Shown here: positions 1-7,766 of the stretch, piece by piece
How the letters are laid out: every line of letters starts with the position of its first letter
Numbering within the stretch: position 1 is the stretch's first letter
From: Akkermansiaceae bacterium UBA985
GTDB taxonomy: Bacteria; Verrucomicrobiota; Verrucomicrobiia; Verrucomicrobiales; Akkermansiaceae
Length of the DNA: 17,492 bases
Reading direction: 5' to 3'
NCBI GenBank assembly: GCA_002292185.1
Contig: DBBL01000018.1
Coordinates: forward strand, 1-17,492
Made by a program: the position numbers and the translations under genes
Notes under the pieces: model-generated
What the model was told of the DNA's origin: nothing
The model's input: the letters and a program-made list of their open reading frames with translations, nothing else
The model's database searches: none

Positions 1-19
1 TGGTCGGGACTACAGGATT
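1..19 (-). repeat. 19-bp direct repeat of the tRNA-Pro 3' end (partial tRNA copy)
   Basis: Bases 1-19 (tggtcgggactacaggatt) are identical to 187-205, the CCA tail, discriminator, acceptor strand and part of the T-arm of tRNA-Pro. The match stops at base 20. Its left limit is unknown because the window begins here. Duplicated tRNA 3' ends are the usual footprint of site-specific integration, so this pair could be old att sites flanking a 186-bp remnant. No integrase is present. Confidence 0.5.
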
Positions 20-142
20 GCTTGTGCTCCGCACAAGCTGTGCGGGCTTGCAGAAATGCAAAGGCGCATTTCTGATTAAATAATTGCCGTGATCCACGGC
101 ACTTTGTCGTGCGCTCGAACTTCGTTCTCATCCTGTAGTCCC
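1..142. repeat. Multi-hairpin element bounded by copies of the tRNA-Pro 3' end
   Basis: The element is closed by a perfect 13-bp inverted repeat, gggactacaggat at 6-18 and its complement at 130-142. Both arms are copies of the acceptor/T-arm sequence of the adjacent tRNA-Pro gene (192-204). Inside are further perfect hairpins: 20-27 with 31-38 (8 bp, loop tcc), 51-59 with 66-74 (9 bp, loop aaaggc), 85-91 with 95-101 (7 bp, loop atc), and a weak 117-120 with 124-127 (4 bp, loop ttc). As minus-strand RNA it would fold as a multibranched structure ending in GTCCCGACCA, like the tRNA. No protein is encoded. It could be a non-mobile palindromic repeat family, an integration remnant at the tRNA 3' end, or a small structured RNA. 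The sequence does not decide between these, and the element may continue left of the window. Confidence 0.6.
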
Positions 143-147
143 CAAAT

Positions 148-182
148 AAAAAACGGAACCACCAGAGGTGATTCCGTTTTTT
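148..182 (-). terminator. Intrinsic terminator of tRNA-Pro
   Basis: A 10-bp stem (154-163 with 167-176) with the 3-base loop aga is flanked by A6 on the left and T6 on the right. In minus-strand RNA position 171/159 forms a U-G wobble, so the stem is fully paired and followed by a U-run. On the plus strand the same position is an A-C mismatch. This fits a terminator serving the leftward tRNA transcript. It begins 5 bases after the encoded CCA. Confidence 0.85.
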
Positions 183-186
183 AGAT

Positions 187-263
187 TGGTCGGGACTACA
201 GGATTCGAACCTGCGACCTCTTCACCCCCAGCGAAGCGCGCTACCAAACTGCGCCAAGTCCCG
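187..263 (-). tRNA. tRNA-Pro, anticodon GGG
   Basis: The minus strand folds as a complete cloverleaf. The 7-bp acceptor stem is CGGGACT/AGTCCCG. The D-stem is GCGC/GCGC with loop AGTTTGGTA. The anticodon stem CTTCG/TGAAG carries loop CTGGGGG, giving anticodon GGG. The variable loop is AGGTC, and the T-arm GCAGG/CCTGT has loop TTCGAAT. The discriminator is A and the 3' CCA is encoded (187-189). It reads Pro codons CCC/CCU. It is a single gene with its own promoter and terminator, transcribed divergently from argC. Confidence 0.95.
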
Positions 264-310
264 ATGTTGTGATTACCTTCAGATTTAGCATCTAAAGGTA
301 AGGGGGCGCA

Positions 311-338
311 ATTAAGCCCATCACTTAGGAGTTGGCAA
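311..338 (-). promoter_or_regulatory. Candidate sigma70-type promoter of tRNA-Pro
   Basis: On the minus strand TTGCCA (338-333, 5/6 to the -35 consensus) is separated by 16 bp from CTTAAT (316-311, 4/6 to the -10 consensus). Transcription would start near 304, about 40 bases before the mature tRNA 5' end at 263. This is motif matching only. Confidence 0.4.
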
Positions 339-369
339 GCAAGTAATTTCATGGCATTTCCAAGGTCTC

Positions 370-1407
370 ATGAAACCTGCAAAGATAGCTGTCATAGGAG
401 CCAGTGGATACACTGGACTAGAACTGCTGCGCTTATTACTCACCCATCCATACGCGGAGTTAGTTTGTGTCACCTCTCGCCAAAACGCAGGACAGAGAAT
501 TGCAGATCTCTTCCCTCGCTTCAGTGGTGCTTCCGCTGCTGACCTTACATTTATTGCTCCTGACCCGGATGCTGTGGCCGCCAGCGGGGCAGAAGTCGCC
601 TTTCTAGCTCTACCCCATGGAGTGGCTGCAGGCTATGCTTCAAGCCTGCTTGAAAAAGGCCTCAAGATTGTCGATCTCAGTGCTGACTTCCGGCTAGATG
701 ATAAAGAGGTCTATAAGGAATTTTACGATGCTGATCACCCGGCACCTGAGCTTCTTGCCGAGGCGGTTTACGGTCTGCCTGAGATCCACCGTGATGCTAT
801 TTTAGGTGCTCGGCTGGTGGCCTCTCCCGGCTGCTATCCGACAAGTATCAGCCTGCCACTCATTCCCCTGCTACGGGAAAAAATCATCGATCCAACAAGC
901 ATCGTCACCTGCTCGATGTCGGGGGTCAGTGGAGCTGGGCGTAATGCAAGCCTGCCTCTCATCTTCTGTGAGGCCAATGAAAGTGTGCGTGCCTACTCGG
1001 TGCCCAAACACCGTCATCTCTCCGAGATCGAGCAGGAGCTCAGCAAGGCGGCTGGGCAACAGGTTGCGATCTCCTTTACCCCTCACCTTGTACCCGTCCA
1101 CAATGGCATTTGCTCGACGACAAGCGCCCAACTCACGGCAAATCCTGATCAGGTGCAGCAAGCGCTTGAGCGGGCCTATGCTGATGAGTTTTTTGTCAGG
1201 CTGCTAGGAAAAGGCGGCTGCGCTGACACCAAAAATGTAACCGGAACCAACTTTATCGATATTGGCTGGGATTATGATTCACGCACTGGACGTGTGCTTC
1301 TGCTCAGTGCTGAGGATAATCTTGGTAAGGGCGCAGCCGGTCAGGCAATCCAGAATTTCAACATCATCTGCGCATTTCCTGAAACTGCCGGGTTGCAAAA
1401 TTTTTAA
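370..1407 (+). CDS. argC: N-acetyl-gamma-glutamyl-phosphate reductase
   Basis: ArgC carries out the third step of arginine synthesis, reducing N-acetylglutamyl 5-phosphate to the semialdehyde with NADPH in the cytosol. The 345-residue product is close to the usual family length. The N-terminus holds the dinucleotide-binding motif GASGYTG (residues 10-16). The catalytic cysteine lies in SPGCYPT (Cys155). A conserved HxxEIEQEL segment and the C-terminal KGAAGQAIQNFN motif are typical of the family. The ATG at 370 follows AAGG at 362-365, one of the few SD-like sequences in the window. argJ starts 25 bases after the stop, so the two are probably cotranscribed. Identification is secure from the motifs and the argJ neighbour. 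Confidence 0.95.
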   Translation: MKPAKIAVIGASGYTGLELLRLLLTHPYAELVCVTSRQNAGQRIADLFPRFSGASAADLTFIAPDPDAVAASGAEVAFLALPHGVAAGYASSLLEKGLKIVDLSADFRLDDKEVYKEFYDADHPAPELLAEAVYGLPEIHRDAILGARLVASPGCYPTSISLPLIPLLREKIIDPTSIVTCSMSGVSGAGRNASLPLIFCEANESVRAYSVPKHRHLSEIEQELSKAAGQQVAISFTPHLVPVHNGICSTTSAQLTANPDQVQQALERAYADEFFVRLLGKGGCADTKNVTGTNFIDIGWDYDSRTGRVLLLSAEDNLGKGAAGQAIQNFNIICAFPETAGLQNF

Positions 1408-1432
1408 AATCCGATCAGGGTCTTAACTTGTC

Positions 1433-2692
1433 ATGCCCCCTAACGCTAACATCAAAAGAATCAAACGAGGAGTCTGTGCTCCGAGAGGGTTTGTTGCATC
1501 GGCTGTTAGTGCGGGTATTAAAAATCCAGACGACCCCCGTCTTGACCTTGCCCTGATCTACTCCAAGCACCCATGCAGTGCCGCCGGCACCTTCACCACC
1601 AATCGGGTCAAAGCTGCTCCCGTTAAGGTATCTCAAGCTTATTTAAAAGCCGACAAGGTGCAGGCCATTGTCGCCAATAGTGGCAATGCCAATGCCTGCA
1701 CCGGCGTTGAAGGCATCAGCGATGCCCGCAAGACCTGCAAACTGGTTGCCAAAGAGCTTGGGCTGCGTCAGCGACAAATTGCGATCTGTTCGACCGGAGT
1801 CATTGGCCTTCCGATGCCGATGATGCGCATCGAACCAAAGATAGGAGAGCTGGTTACAGGGCTTGATTCCAATAAGGGCGAGGATGTCGCACATGCCATC
1901 ATGACGAGCGATACCTGCAAAAAGGAAATCGCTGTTTCACTTGAACTCGGCGGCCACCGAGTCCGCATCGGCGCGTGTGCCAAGGGCGCGGGTATGATTT
2001 GTCCAAGCATGGCTACCATGCTGTGCTTCGTCACTACTGACGCCAACGTCACTGCCTCATGTTTTCAAAAGTCACTGCTTGAAGCGGTCGACACCTCTTT
2101 TAACCGCATCACGATCGATGGTGACATGAGCACTAATGATACCGTGATTGGCCTGGCAAATGGCCAGAGCGGTATGCCCAGCATCAAACGCAACAGCAAA
2201 GAATGCCGTCTGTTCCGTGAGGCACTAGCCTATGTCATGCTAGAAATGGCTCAGGCCTTGGTCCGGGACGGAGAACGCGTCACCAAGTTTGTCACAGTCG
2301 AGGTCAAAGGTGCCCGCACCTACCTCGACGCACGCAAGGTAGCCGAAGCCGTTGCTAACTCAGCCCTCGTTAAAAGCTCATGGAATGGAAATGACCCGAA
2401 CTGGGGACGCATCATCCACGCTGTTGGTTACTCCCGCGCCATGGTACGTGAAGAGCTCATTGATATCCACATCAATGGCAAAGCTATATGCCTAGGAGGC
2501 TTGCAGGCCACAACCTCGATGGATGCCCTTCGTAAAATCGTTGCCAAGGATGCTTTCACCATCACCATCAACCTTCACCTCGGCAAGGCGGAGTACGAAG
2601 TCTACTCAAGTGATCTCTCCCCCGAATATATCGACTTCAACCGCTCTGAGTATGCCTACTGGAAACAAGCCCGTAAGGACGGCTTGACCTAG
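1433..2692 (+). CDS. argJ: Arginine biosynthesis bifunctional protein ArgJ (glutamate N-acetyltransferase)
   Basis: ArgJ transfers the acetyl group from N-acetylornithine to glutamate, recycling acetyl groups in arginine synthesis; many family members can also use acetyl-CoA. The 419-residue protein has the hallmark self-cleavage region KGAGMICPSMATMLCF. The nucleophilic Thr at the Ala-Thr junction is residue 195, where the precursor is cut into alpha and beta chains. Other family segments are VANSGNANACTG (substrate site), FNRITIDGDMSTNDT, and NDPNWGRI near the C-terminal third. Sequence alone does not tell whether it is mono- or bifunctional. It follows argC closely. No argA, argB or argD lies in the window. 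Confidence 0.95.
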   Translation: MPPNANIKRIKRGVCAPRGFVASAVSAGIKNPDDPRLDLALIYSKHPCSAAGTFTTNRVKAAPVKVSQAYLKADKVQAIVANSGNANACTGVEGISDARKTCKLVAKELGLRQRQIAICSTGVIGLPMPMMRIEPKIGELVTGLDSNKGEDVAHAIMTSDTCKKEIAVSLELGGHRVRIGACAKGAGMICPSMATMLCFVTTDANVTASCFQKSLLEAVDTSFNRITIDGDMSTNDTVIGLANGQSGMPSIKRNSKECRLFREALAYVMLEMAQALVRDGERVTKFVTVEVKGARTYLDARKVAEAVANSALVKSSWNGNDPNWGRIIHAVGYSRAMVREELIDIHINGKAICLGGLQATTSMDALRKIVAKDAFTITINLHLGKAEYEVYSSDLSPEYIDFNRSEYAYWKQARKDGLT

Positions 2693-2758
2693 GTTCGCCT
2701 AATAGGCCAAGGCAACTTGATCCAGTGAGAGTGCAGTAAGCCTGCTGGCAGCCACCAA

Positions 2759-3805
2759 TTACATCCTGGTTTCCTCTTTGGTCGAACGCAGACGGATTGT
2801 TTTAGTGCGCAGGTCATGGTGAGCCTCCACAAAACGGACTGTCTTGCTTTTGATGCGCATCAAAACTGAGTGGGTCACGGCCGTCTTACCCTCAATGTGC
2901 ACACCCTGCAGTAAGGGGCTCGCACTGATGCCTGTAGCACAAAACAAGATATTGTTACCCGCAGCCAAATCCTTAGACCTGTAAATACGGTCGAGCTGAT
3001 CGCCCCAACCATCTTTGATAAGCTGTTGCTTCTCCGCCTCATCTGCTGGCCATATTTTAGCTTGCTGACCACCACCGAGACATCTCAGACCAGCAGCAGA
3101 AAGCACTGCCTCCGGAGCCCCGCCGATACCGGCATAAAGATCCACATCCGTGCTCGGCAAAGATGGCGCCATAGCCGCGGTGATATCACCATCTGCGATC
3201 ATGCGCAGCTTGCTACCAAGACTTCTGACCTGTTCGATAATATACTCATTGCGTGGCCGATCCAAAACCATCACCGTGACGTCGCGCACGTTTTTGCCAA
3301 GCAGCTTAGCGGAAACCTTAATGACTTCTGAAATGGGCGCATCCACACTGATCGGCAGAGAAGGATCTTTGATCCAAGCCTGCCTGACCACTTCAGGGTA
3401 GGATAGCTTGTTCATATAAAATGCTGGGATTTCCTGCAGTGCACAGTCTTCCCCCTCTTCTGGAATGGCGGCTGCAATACAGCTAATAGAGTTAGGCATT
3501 CCTTTAGAAACATTGGTCGTGCCATCCACCGGATCAAGTGCCACATCAAAACGGGGGCTACCTTCAGCCCAGGTGCCTACCTTTTCGCCGATGAACAAAC
3601 CGGGCGCCTCATCCTTGATTCCCTCACCAATAACTATTTCCCCGCGGATGTCCATGAGGTCAAACATCCCCCGGATCGCATCACATGCTGCAAAGTCGGC
3701 CGCCTCCTTATCTCCGCGCCCCATCCAGTGGGAGCTGTGCAGCGCCGCATTTTCCGTGGCCCTCAGAAATTCAAGTTCAATGACGCGTTCTTCATCTTTA
3801 TGCAT
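2759..3805 (-). CDS. glpX: Class II fructose-1,6-bisphosphatase (GlpX family)
   Basis: GlpX hydrolyses fructose 1,6-bisphosphate to fructose 6-phosphate in gluconeogenesis; some homologues also act on sedoheptulose bisphosphate. The product is 348 residues from the ATG at 3805 and begins MHKDEERVIELEFLRATENAAL, aligning with the usual GlpX start (E..R.TE.AA). Motifs in order are GRGDKEAAD, IVIGEGIKDEAPGLFIGEKVG, the metal-binding DPVDGTT (many homologues have DPIEGT), DGDITAAM, and GIGGAPEAVLSAAG. The open frame continues 51 codons upstream to 3958, but that would overlap the start of pyrH and has no family match, so the internal ATG was chosen. It converges on argJ and diverges from pyrH; no strong terminator is visible at its 3' end. 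Confidence 0.93.
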   Translation of the reverse strand: MHKDEERVIELEFLRATENAALHSSHWMGRGDKEAADFAACDAIRGMFDLMDIRGEIVIGEGIKDEAPGLFIGEKVGTWAEGSPRFDVALDPVDGTTNVSKGMPNSISCIAAAIPEEGEDCALQEIPAFYMNKLSYPEVVRQAWIKDPSLPISVDAPISEVIKVSAKLLGKNVRDVTVMVLDRPRNEYIIEQVRSLGSKLRMIADGDITAAMAPSLPSTDVDLYAGIGGAPEAVLSAAGLRCLGGGQQAKIWPADEAEKQQLIKDGWGDQLDRIYRSKDLAAGNNILFCATGISASPLLQGVHIEGKTAVTHSVLMRIKSKTVRFVEAHHDLRTKTIRLRSTKEETRM

Positions 3806-3901
3806 TAAAAATTCATAAACTAAAAAACCCTCTATGTCACCGATAAGAATCAATAAATTACCTGATGCCCAACTGAACAGAATCTTTCCATCACTCGCTC
3901 C

Positions 3902-3930
3902 TTGACTCAGCGTGACGTATTCATGATTCT
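3902..3930 (+). promoter_or_regulatory. Weak candidate promoter for pyrH
   Basis: TTGACT (3902-3907, 5/6 to -35) is followed after 17 bp by GATTCT (3925-3930, 3/6 to -10), placing a start near 3937, only a few bases before the pyrH ATG at 3944. It lies in the 138-bp divergent gap between glpX and pyrH. No convincing minus-strand promoter for glpX was found there. Confidence 0.25.
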
Positions 3931-3943
3931 TACCTGCAGCACT

Positions 3944-4678
3944 ATGAGTATCTCCCACAATGCCCGTTCCTTTAAGCGAGTGATTTTAAAGCTCAGTGGC
4001 GAAGCCCTGAGAGAGCCGGGCAGCCAAGACAATATCTCTCCAGAAATTGTCGAACGCGTTGCCAAAGAAATCAGCAAAAGTGCCGCCAGCGGTATTGAAA
4101 TTGGAGTCGTCTGTGGTGGCGGCAACTTCTGGCGTGGAGCCAGTGCCAGCGCCCGCGGCATGGACCGAGCAACTGCTGACTACGTAGGCATGATGGCAAC
4201 GGTCATGAATGCTCTCGCACTTCAAAGCGCACTCGAAGCTGAAGGGGTAAAGTGTGTTGTCCAGTCTGCCATCGAAATGAAAAACGTGGCTGAACCCTTT
4301 ATTCGTCGTAAGGCCAACCGATTACTCAGCGAAGGAAATGTCGTTATTTTTGCCGCCGGCACAGGCAGCCCATTTTTCTCCACAGACACAACCTCAGCCT
4401 TGCGCGCCAGCGAGACCGGAGCAGATGCTATCATGAAGGCTACCATGGTCGATGGCGTCTATTGTTCCGACCCCAAGAAAAATCCTGATGCCGTGCGTTA
4501 CGAGACCGTCACCTTTCAGGACTGCCTCAGCAAAAACTTGAAGGTGATGGATTCTACCGCGTTCACCCTCTGCATGGACAACGACATTCCAATCATTGTC
4601 TTTGATATCGGCGGTAAAGGCAATATCACCAAGGCCTTGTCTGGAGCTGATATCGGCACCATTGTTTATAAAGGCTAG
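3944..4678 (+). CDS. pyrH: Uridylate kinase (UMP kinase)
   Basis: PyrH phosphorylates UMP to UDP with ATP, a hexameric cytosolic enzyme of pyrimidine nucleotide synthesis. The 244-residue product has the full amino-acid-kinase-fold pattern: VILKLSGEAL near the N-terminus, CGGGNFWRG (phosphate binding), DYVGMMATVMNA, GTGSPFFSTDTTSALRA (UMP and ATP site), and VDGVYCSDPKK. The frame is open upstream to an ATG at 3902. The ATG at 3944 (MSISHNARSFKRVILK) gives the normal family length, 240 or so, and was preferred. frr follows after 41 bases, a pairing common across bacteria. Confidence 0.95.
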   Translation: MSISHNARSFKRVILKLSGEALREPGSQDNISPEIVERVAKEISKSAASGIEIGVVCGGGNFWRGASASARGMDRATADYVGMMATVMNALALQSALEAEGVKCVVQSAIEMKNVAEPFIRRKANRLLSEGNVVIFAAGTGSPFFSTDTTSALRASETGADAIMKATMVDGVYCSDPKKNPDAVRYETVTFQDCLSKNLKVMDSTAFTLCMDNDIPIIVFDIGGKGNITKALSGADIGTIVYKG

Positions 4679-4719
4679 GTAATCACAGCATACATCATTT
4701 AACATTCACAACTCTAACT

Positions 4720-5286
4720 ATGGAACCAAACGAAGTACTCAAAAATACTCAGGAAAGCATGCAGAAGGCCGTCGAGTATGCCGTTCACGAATTTGCCGCG
4801 ATCCGCACAGGAAAGGCTAGCCCCGCTCTCGTCGAGAACATTGACGTCAACGTCCCCAGCTATGGCAGTAGCATGAAGGTTAAGGCCCTCGCTGTCATTA
4901 CCGTGCCAGAACCTCGCATGATTATGGTTCAGCCCTTCGATCCCTCAACAACTGGCGACATAGAAAAAGCCATACTCGAAAGCAACACCGGTCTCAACCC
5001 TGCCAATGAAGGCAGACATCTCCGTATTCCCGTCCCTGAGCTCTCCGAGGAGAGACGCCGTGACATGGTTAAAATGGTCAAAACACAAGCCGAAGAAGCT
5101 CGTGTGCGTGTGCGCTCATGCCGCAAGGGAGGCATGGATTCCGCTAAGAAAATGAAGGCGGACAACGCACTCACTGAGGATGGCATGCATGACTACGAGC
5201 AGGATATCCAAAAGCTCACCGATAAATACATTAAAGAAATCGACGAGCACTTGGCAGCTAAAGAAAAAGAACTGATGACGGTTTAG
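4720..5286 (+). CDS. frr: Ribosome recycling factor
   Basis: RRF splits post-termination ribosomes together with EF-G. The 188-residue product matches the family's usual length of about 185. Domain I helices flank domain II. Recognisable segments are FAAIRTGKASPALVENI, VPEPRMIMVQPFD, the hinge region GLNPANEGRHLRIPVPELSEERR, and QKLTDKYIKEID with the C-terminal AKEKELM. The Arg-rich helix reads ARVRVRSCRKGG, slightly diverged from the common VRNxRR. There is no Shine-Dalgarno sequence before the ATG. Confidence 0.95.
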   Translation: MEPNEVLKNTQESMQKAVEYAVHEFAAIRTGKASPALVENIDVNVPSYGSSMKVKALAVITVPEPRMIMVQPFDPSTTGDIEKAILESNTGLNPANEGRHLRIPVPELSEERRRDMVKMVKTQAEEARVRVRSCRKGGMDSAKKMKADNALTEDGMHDYEQDIQKLTDKYIKEIDEHLAAKEKELMTV

Positions 5287-5330
5287 ACCCGCACCTCTTT
5301 ACCACTTAGCCCCTGTCCGTTCAGGGTCTA
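5284..5330. terminator. Inverted repeat between convergent frr and the dehydrogenase gene
   Basis: A perfect 7-bp inverted repeat (tagaccc 5284-5290, gggtcta 5324-5330) starts at the frr stop codon. A smaller hairpin, ccctg/caggg (5311-5315, 5322-5326), overlaps it. Neither is followed by a clear T-run, so a terminator role between these convergent genes is tentative. Confidence 0.25.
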
Positions 5331-5334
5331 CATT

Positions 5335-6285
5335 CTAGTTGACCACGTTTTCTGGCACTCCCGCTAGAAAGGCGGAAATGTTGCCCGCAACTCCTTCGAG
5401 TAATCTCTTGCGAGCCTCAAGGGACGCCCAGGCCGTGTGTGGCGTGATAATGAGATTAGGCAAGGACGGGTCCAATAATACGTGATCTACTGGCGGCGGC
5501 TCAGCCGTCAGCACATCGAGACCAGCCCCTGCGATAGCGCCAGTTTTTAATGCTACAGCCAAGTCGTCCTCATCAATGAGCTGGCCACGCCCCGTGTTGA
5601 TGAGAAAGGCACTTGGCTTCATCAGGCCCAGCGTCTCACGATTCATCATTTTCTCCGTTCCGGGTGTCAACGGGCAGTGAAGGGTAATGGCGTCAGACTT
5701 GGCAAAAAACGCATCACGTTCCAAGCGCTCGATCTCTCCTTGCTGGGCCCCATCGCGTGAGAGGGCTACCACATTCATGCCAAATCCTTGAGCCGCCCTG
5801 GCAACGGATTTGCCAATGGTTCCGAGCCCTACAATGCCCAAAGTTTTTCCTGCCAAATCGATCATGGGATAATCCAGCCGGGTAAAAATGGGCGATTGAG
5901 CCCACTGACTTAGCTCGCCAGCATAGCGGTTCATGCCAGTGGCAAGATTAATCAAAAGTCCGAGCGTATGCTGTGTGACACTCGCCGTAGAGTAGCCGGC
6001 GACATTACATACCGTAATCCCTGCCGCCTTAGCTGCATCCAGATCCACACAGTTAGTTCCTGTGGCGGCAATGCAGATAAGCTTCAGTTGAGGTGCCTGC
6101 TGAAGCGCTGCCTCGTCAATGACCACCTTATTGGTAATGGCGATGCTGGCGTGCTGTAGCCGCTCAATAAGCTCATCGGGCGCGGTGACTGGATAAGCCT
6201 CGAGCTTGCCAAGTGCTGCAAGGTGGCCGAGGTCAATGTCCCCTACTGTCGAGGCATCCAAAAAGCTAATACGGTGCATGCCCAT
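5335..6285 (-). CDS. D-2-hydroxyacid dehydrogenase, hydroxypyruvate reductase/glycerate dehydrogenase-like
   Basis: A 316-residue NAD(P)-dependent D-isomer hydroxyacid dehydrogenase. An N-terminal substrate-binding domain (including TNKVVID and IAATGTNCVDLDAA) is interrupted by the Rossmann domain with GLGTIG (153-158). The catalytic triad is visible: Arg233 (NTGRGQLID), Glu262 (LTAEPPP) and His283 (ITPHTAWAS). The dinucleotide loop after strand 2 reads ALSRD, with Arg where NAD-specific members usually have an acidic residue, which hints at NADP(H). The IAATGTNxVD segment resembles glycerate dehydrogenase (HprA); the substrate is inferred. The start could be residue 1 (6285) or the Met at residue 3. 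It is transcribed divergently from lpxC and convergently with frr. Confidence 0.85.
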   Translation of the reverse strand: MGMHRISFLDASTVGDIDLGHLAALGKLEAYPVTAPDELIERLQHASIAITNKVVIDEAALQQAPQLKLICIAATGTNCVDLDAAKAAGITVCNVAGYSTASVTQHTLGLLINLATGMNRYAGELSQWAQSPIFTRLDYPMIDLAGKTLGIVGLGTIGKSVARAAQGFGMNVVALSRDGAQQGEIERLERDAFFAKSDAITLHCPLTPGTEKMMNRETLGLMKPSAFLINTGRGQLIDEDDLAVALKTGAIAGAGLDVLTAEPPPVDHVLLDPSLPNLIITPHTAWASLEARKRLLEGVAGNISAFLAGVPENVVN

Positions 6286-6391
6286 CGTTTTACTGAAGAA
6301 TCCCTCTAATACCAGTGTATGTTTAAGCTTTTAGCTCTTCGCGCCCAAACCAGCAGCATCAACATCTCGGCTTAGATAACCGTGCAAATGC

Positions 6392-6420
6392 TTGTCAACG
6401 GGCTCCATATATCCTATCTC
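6392..6420 (+). promoter_or_regulatory. Weak candidate promoter for the lpxC-lpxA genes
   Basis: TTGTCA (6392-6397, 5/6) and TATCTC (6415-6420, 3/6) are 17 bp apart. A start near 6427 would coincide with the lpxC ATG and give a leaderless message. It lies in the 141-bp divergent gap with the dehydrogenase gene. This is motif evidence only. Confidence 0.3.
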
Positions 6421-6426
6421 CAATGA

Positions 6427-7740
6427 ATGTCTGCCGAGATGGAACATACAGTCGCCTCAAGTGCCACACTTGAGGGAACCTCTCTCCACACTGGGGAAAA
6501 AGTCAGCCTGACTTTGAAGCCCGCTCCAACAGGGCACGGTTTCAAGTTTCGTCGTGTCGACCTTGATGATCAGCCCTTCATCGACGCTGATGTCGCTAAG
6601 GTGCAAACCGTCGAACGAGCCACTACCCTAGCGGAGGGATCGGTTAAAGTTCACACCGTAGAGCACATCCTCTCTGCCCTATGCGGCATGGGCGTTGATA
6701 ATGCCCTTATCGAAATGGATGCTAACGAGCCCCCTATCGGAGATGGTTCATCCAAGCCCTACGTAGAGCTCATTAAACAAGCAGGTATCGAGGCTCAGGA
6801 CAAACACCGCAGGGTCTATGAAATTCGTGAGCCGATTCACATGGAGACCAAAGACGGGTCATTAATCACCATCGTCCCAGATAAAAAATTCCGCGTCTCC
6901 TGCACCAATATCGGACCAGAGGGCCGCTTCACACAGTATTTCTCTAGTGAAGTCACCCCCGAGCTCTACGAGACTGAAATTGCGCCAGCACGCACCTTTG
7001 TTTATTACGAAGATGTTAAGCCACTGCTCGACAAGGGACTCATTAAAGGTGGCAGTTTAGAAAATGCGGTGGTCGTGCGCGGAGAAGAGGTCATGAGCAA
7101 AGAGCCTATGCGCTTTGACAATGAGTTCGCCCGTCACAAAGCACTCGATGTCATCGGCGACCTCATGCTCAGCGGTAAACGCATCATGGGCCACGTGATC
7201 TGCGTCCGACCCGGTCACGGACCGAACACGCAAATGGCAGCTACGCTAAAAGCAGAATATCTCCGCATGCGCACAATGGTGCCACCATTAAAAATCCCTG
7301 ATGGAGAGGGCGTGCTCGACATCAATGAGGTCATGCAAATCCTGCCACACCGCTACCCATTCCTCATGCTTGACCGGGTGGTCGACTTCGAGGGAGACAG
7401 CAAGTGCACAGGAGTCAAAAATGTCACCATCAACGAACCCTATTTCCAAGGGCACTTCCCGGGTCATCCCGTCATGCCTGGAGTTTTACAGGTGGAAGCA
7501 ATGGCGCAGGTCGCCTCAATTTTGCTGCTACGCAAACCTGAGAACCAAGGTAAAATCGGCTACTTCATGAGCGTTGATAAGGTTAAGTGGCGCCGGCCTG
7601 TATTACCTGGTGATACACTCTTCATTGAGGCCGAAATCCTCAAGGTGCGCCGCAATATTGGCTCCGCCGTTTGCCGCTGTATTGTTAATGGCGAAGTCGC
7701 ATCCTCAGGCGAACTCAAATTCGCACTGATCGATAACTAA
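6427..7740 (+). CDS. lpxC/fabZ: Bifunctional UDP-3-O-acyl-GlcNAc deacetylase / 3-hydroxyacyl-ACP dehydratase (LpxC-FabZ fusion)
   Basis: A 437-residue fusion. The N-terminal part (about 1-290) is LpxC, the zinc deacetylase that commits lipid A synthesis. SLHTG is at 19-23, the active-site TVEH contains Glu79 and zinc ligand His80, and RHKALDVIGDL supplies His237 and Asp241; His264 lies in PGHGPN. From about residue 297 (LDINEVMQILPHRYPFLMLDR) it is FabZ, the dehydratase of fatty acid elongation. Catalytic His343 lies in GHFPGHP and Glu357 in VEAMAQ, 14 residues apart as in E. coli FabZ. Both active sites are intact. Such fusions are known in Bacteroidetes and PVC bacteria. lpxA follows after 26 bases, so the steps before and after the shared hydroxyacyl-ACP pool are encoded together. 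Confidence 0.95.
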   Translation: MSAEMEHTVASSATLEGTSLHTGEKVSLTLKPAPTGHGFKFRRVDLDDQPFIDADVAKVQTVERATTLAEGSVKVHTVEHILSALCGMGVDNALIEMDANEPPIGDGSSKPYVELIKQAGIEAQDKHRRVYEIREPIHMETKDGSLITIVPDKKFRVSCTNIGPEGRFTQYFSSEVTPELYETEIAPARTFVYYEDVKPLLDKGLIKGGSLENAVVVRGEEVMSKEPMRFDNEFARHKALDVIGDLMLSGKRIMGHVICVRPGHGPNTQMAATLKAEYLRMRTMVPPLKIPDGEGVLDINEVMQILPHRYPFLMLDRVVDFEGDSKCTGVKNVTINEPYFQGHFPGHPVMPGVLQVEAMAQVASILLLRKPENQGKIGYFMSVDKVKWRRPVLPGDTLFIEAEILKVRRNIGSAVCRCIVNGEVASSGELKFALIDN

Positions 7741-7766
7741 GCTCACGCTCCGCAAATAGCGCTCCC

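Noticed and set aside
1..142. CRISPR array or insertion sequence at the left edge
   Set aside because: There are no regularly spaced repeats and no transposase frame; the structure is a set of distinct hairpins within one inverted repeat.
3902..3943. Upstream ATG start for pyrH
   Set aside because: It adds 14 residues without family support and would place the start within the likely promoter; the ATG at 3944 fits the usual length.
3806..3958. 51-codon N-terminal extension of glpX
   Set aside because: It would overlap the pyrH start, has no resemblance to GlpX N-termini, and the internal ATG at 3805 gives the family's start and length.
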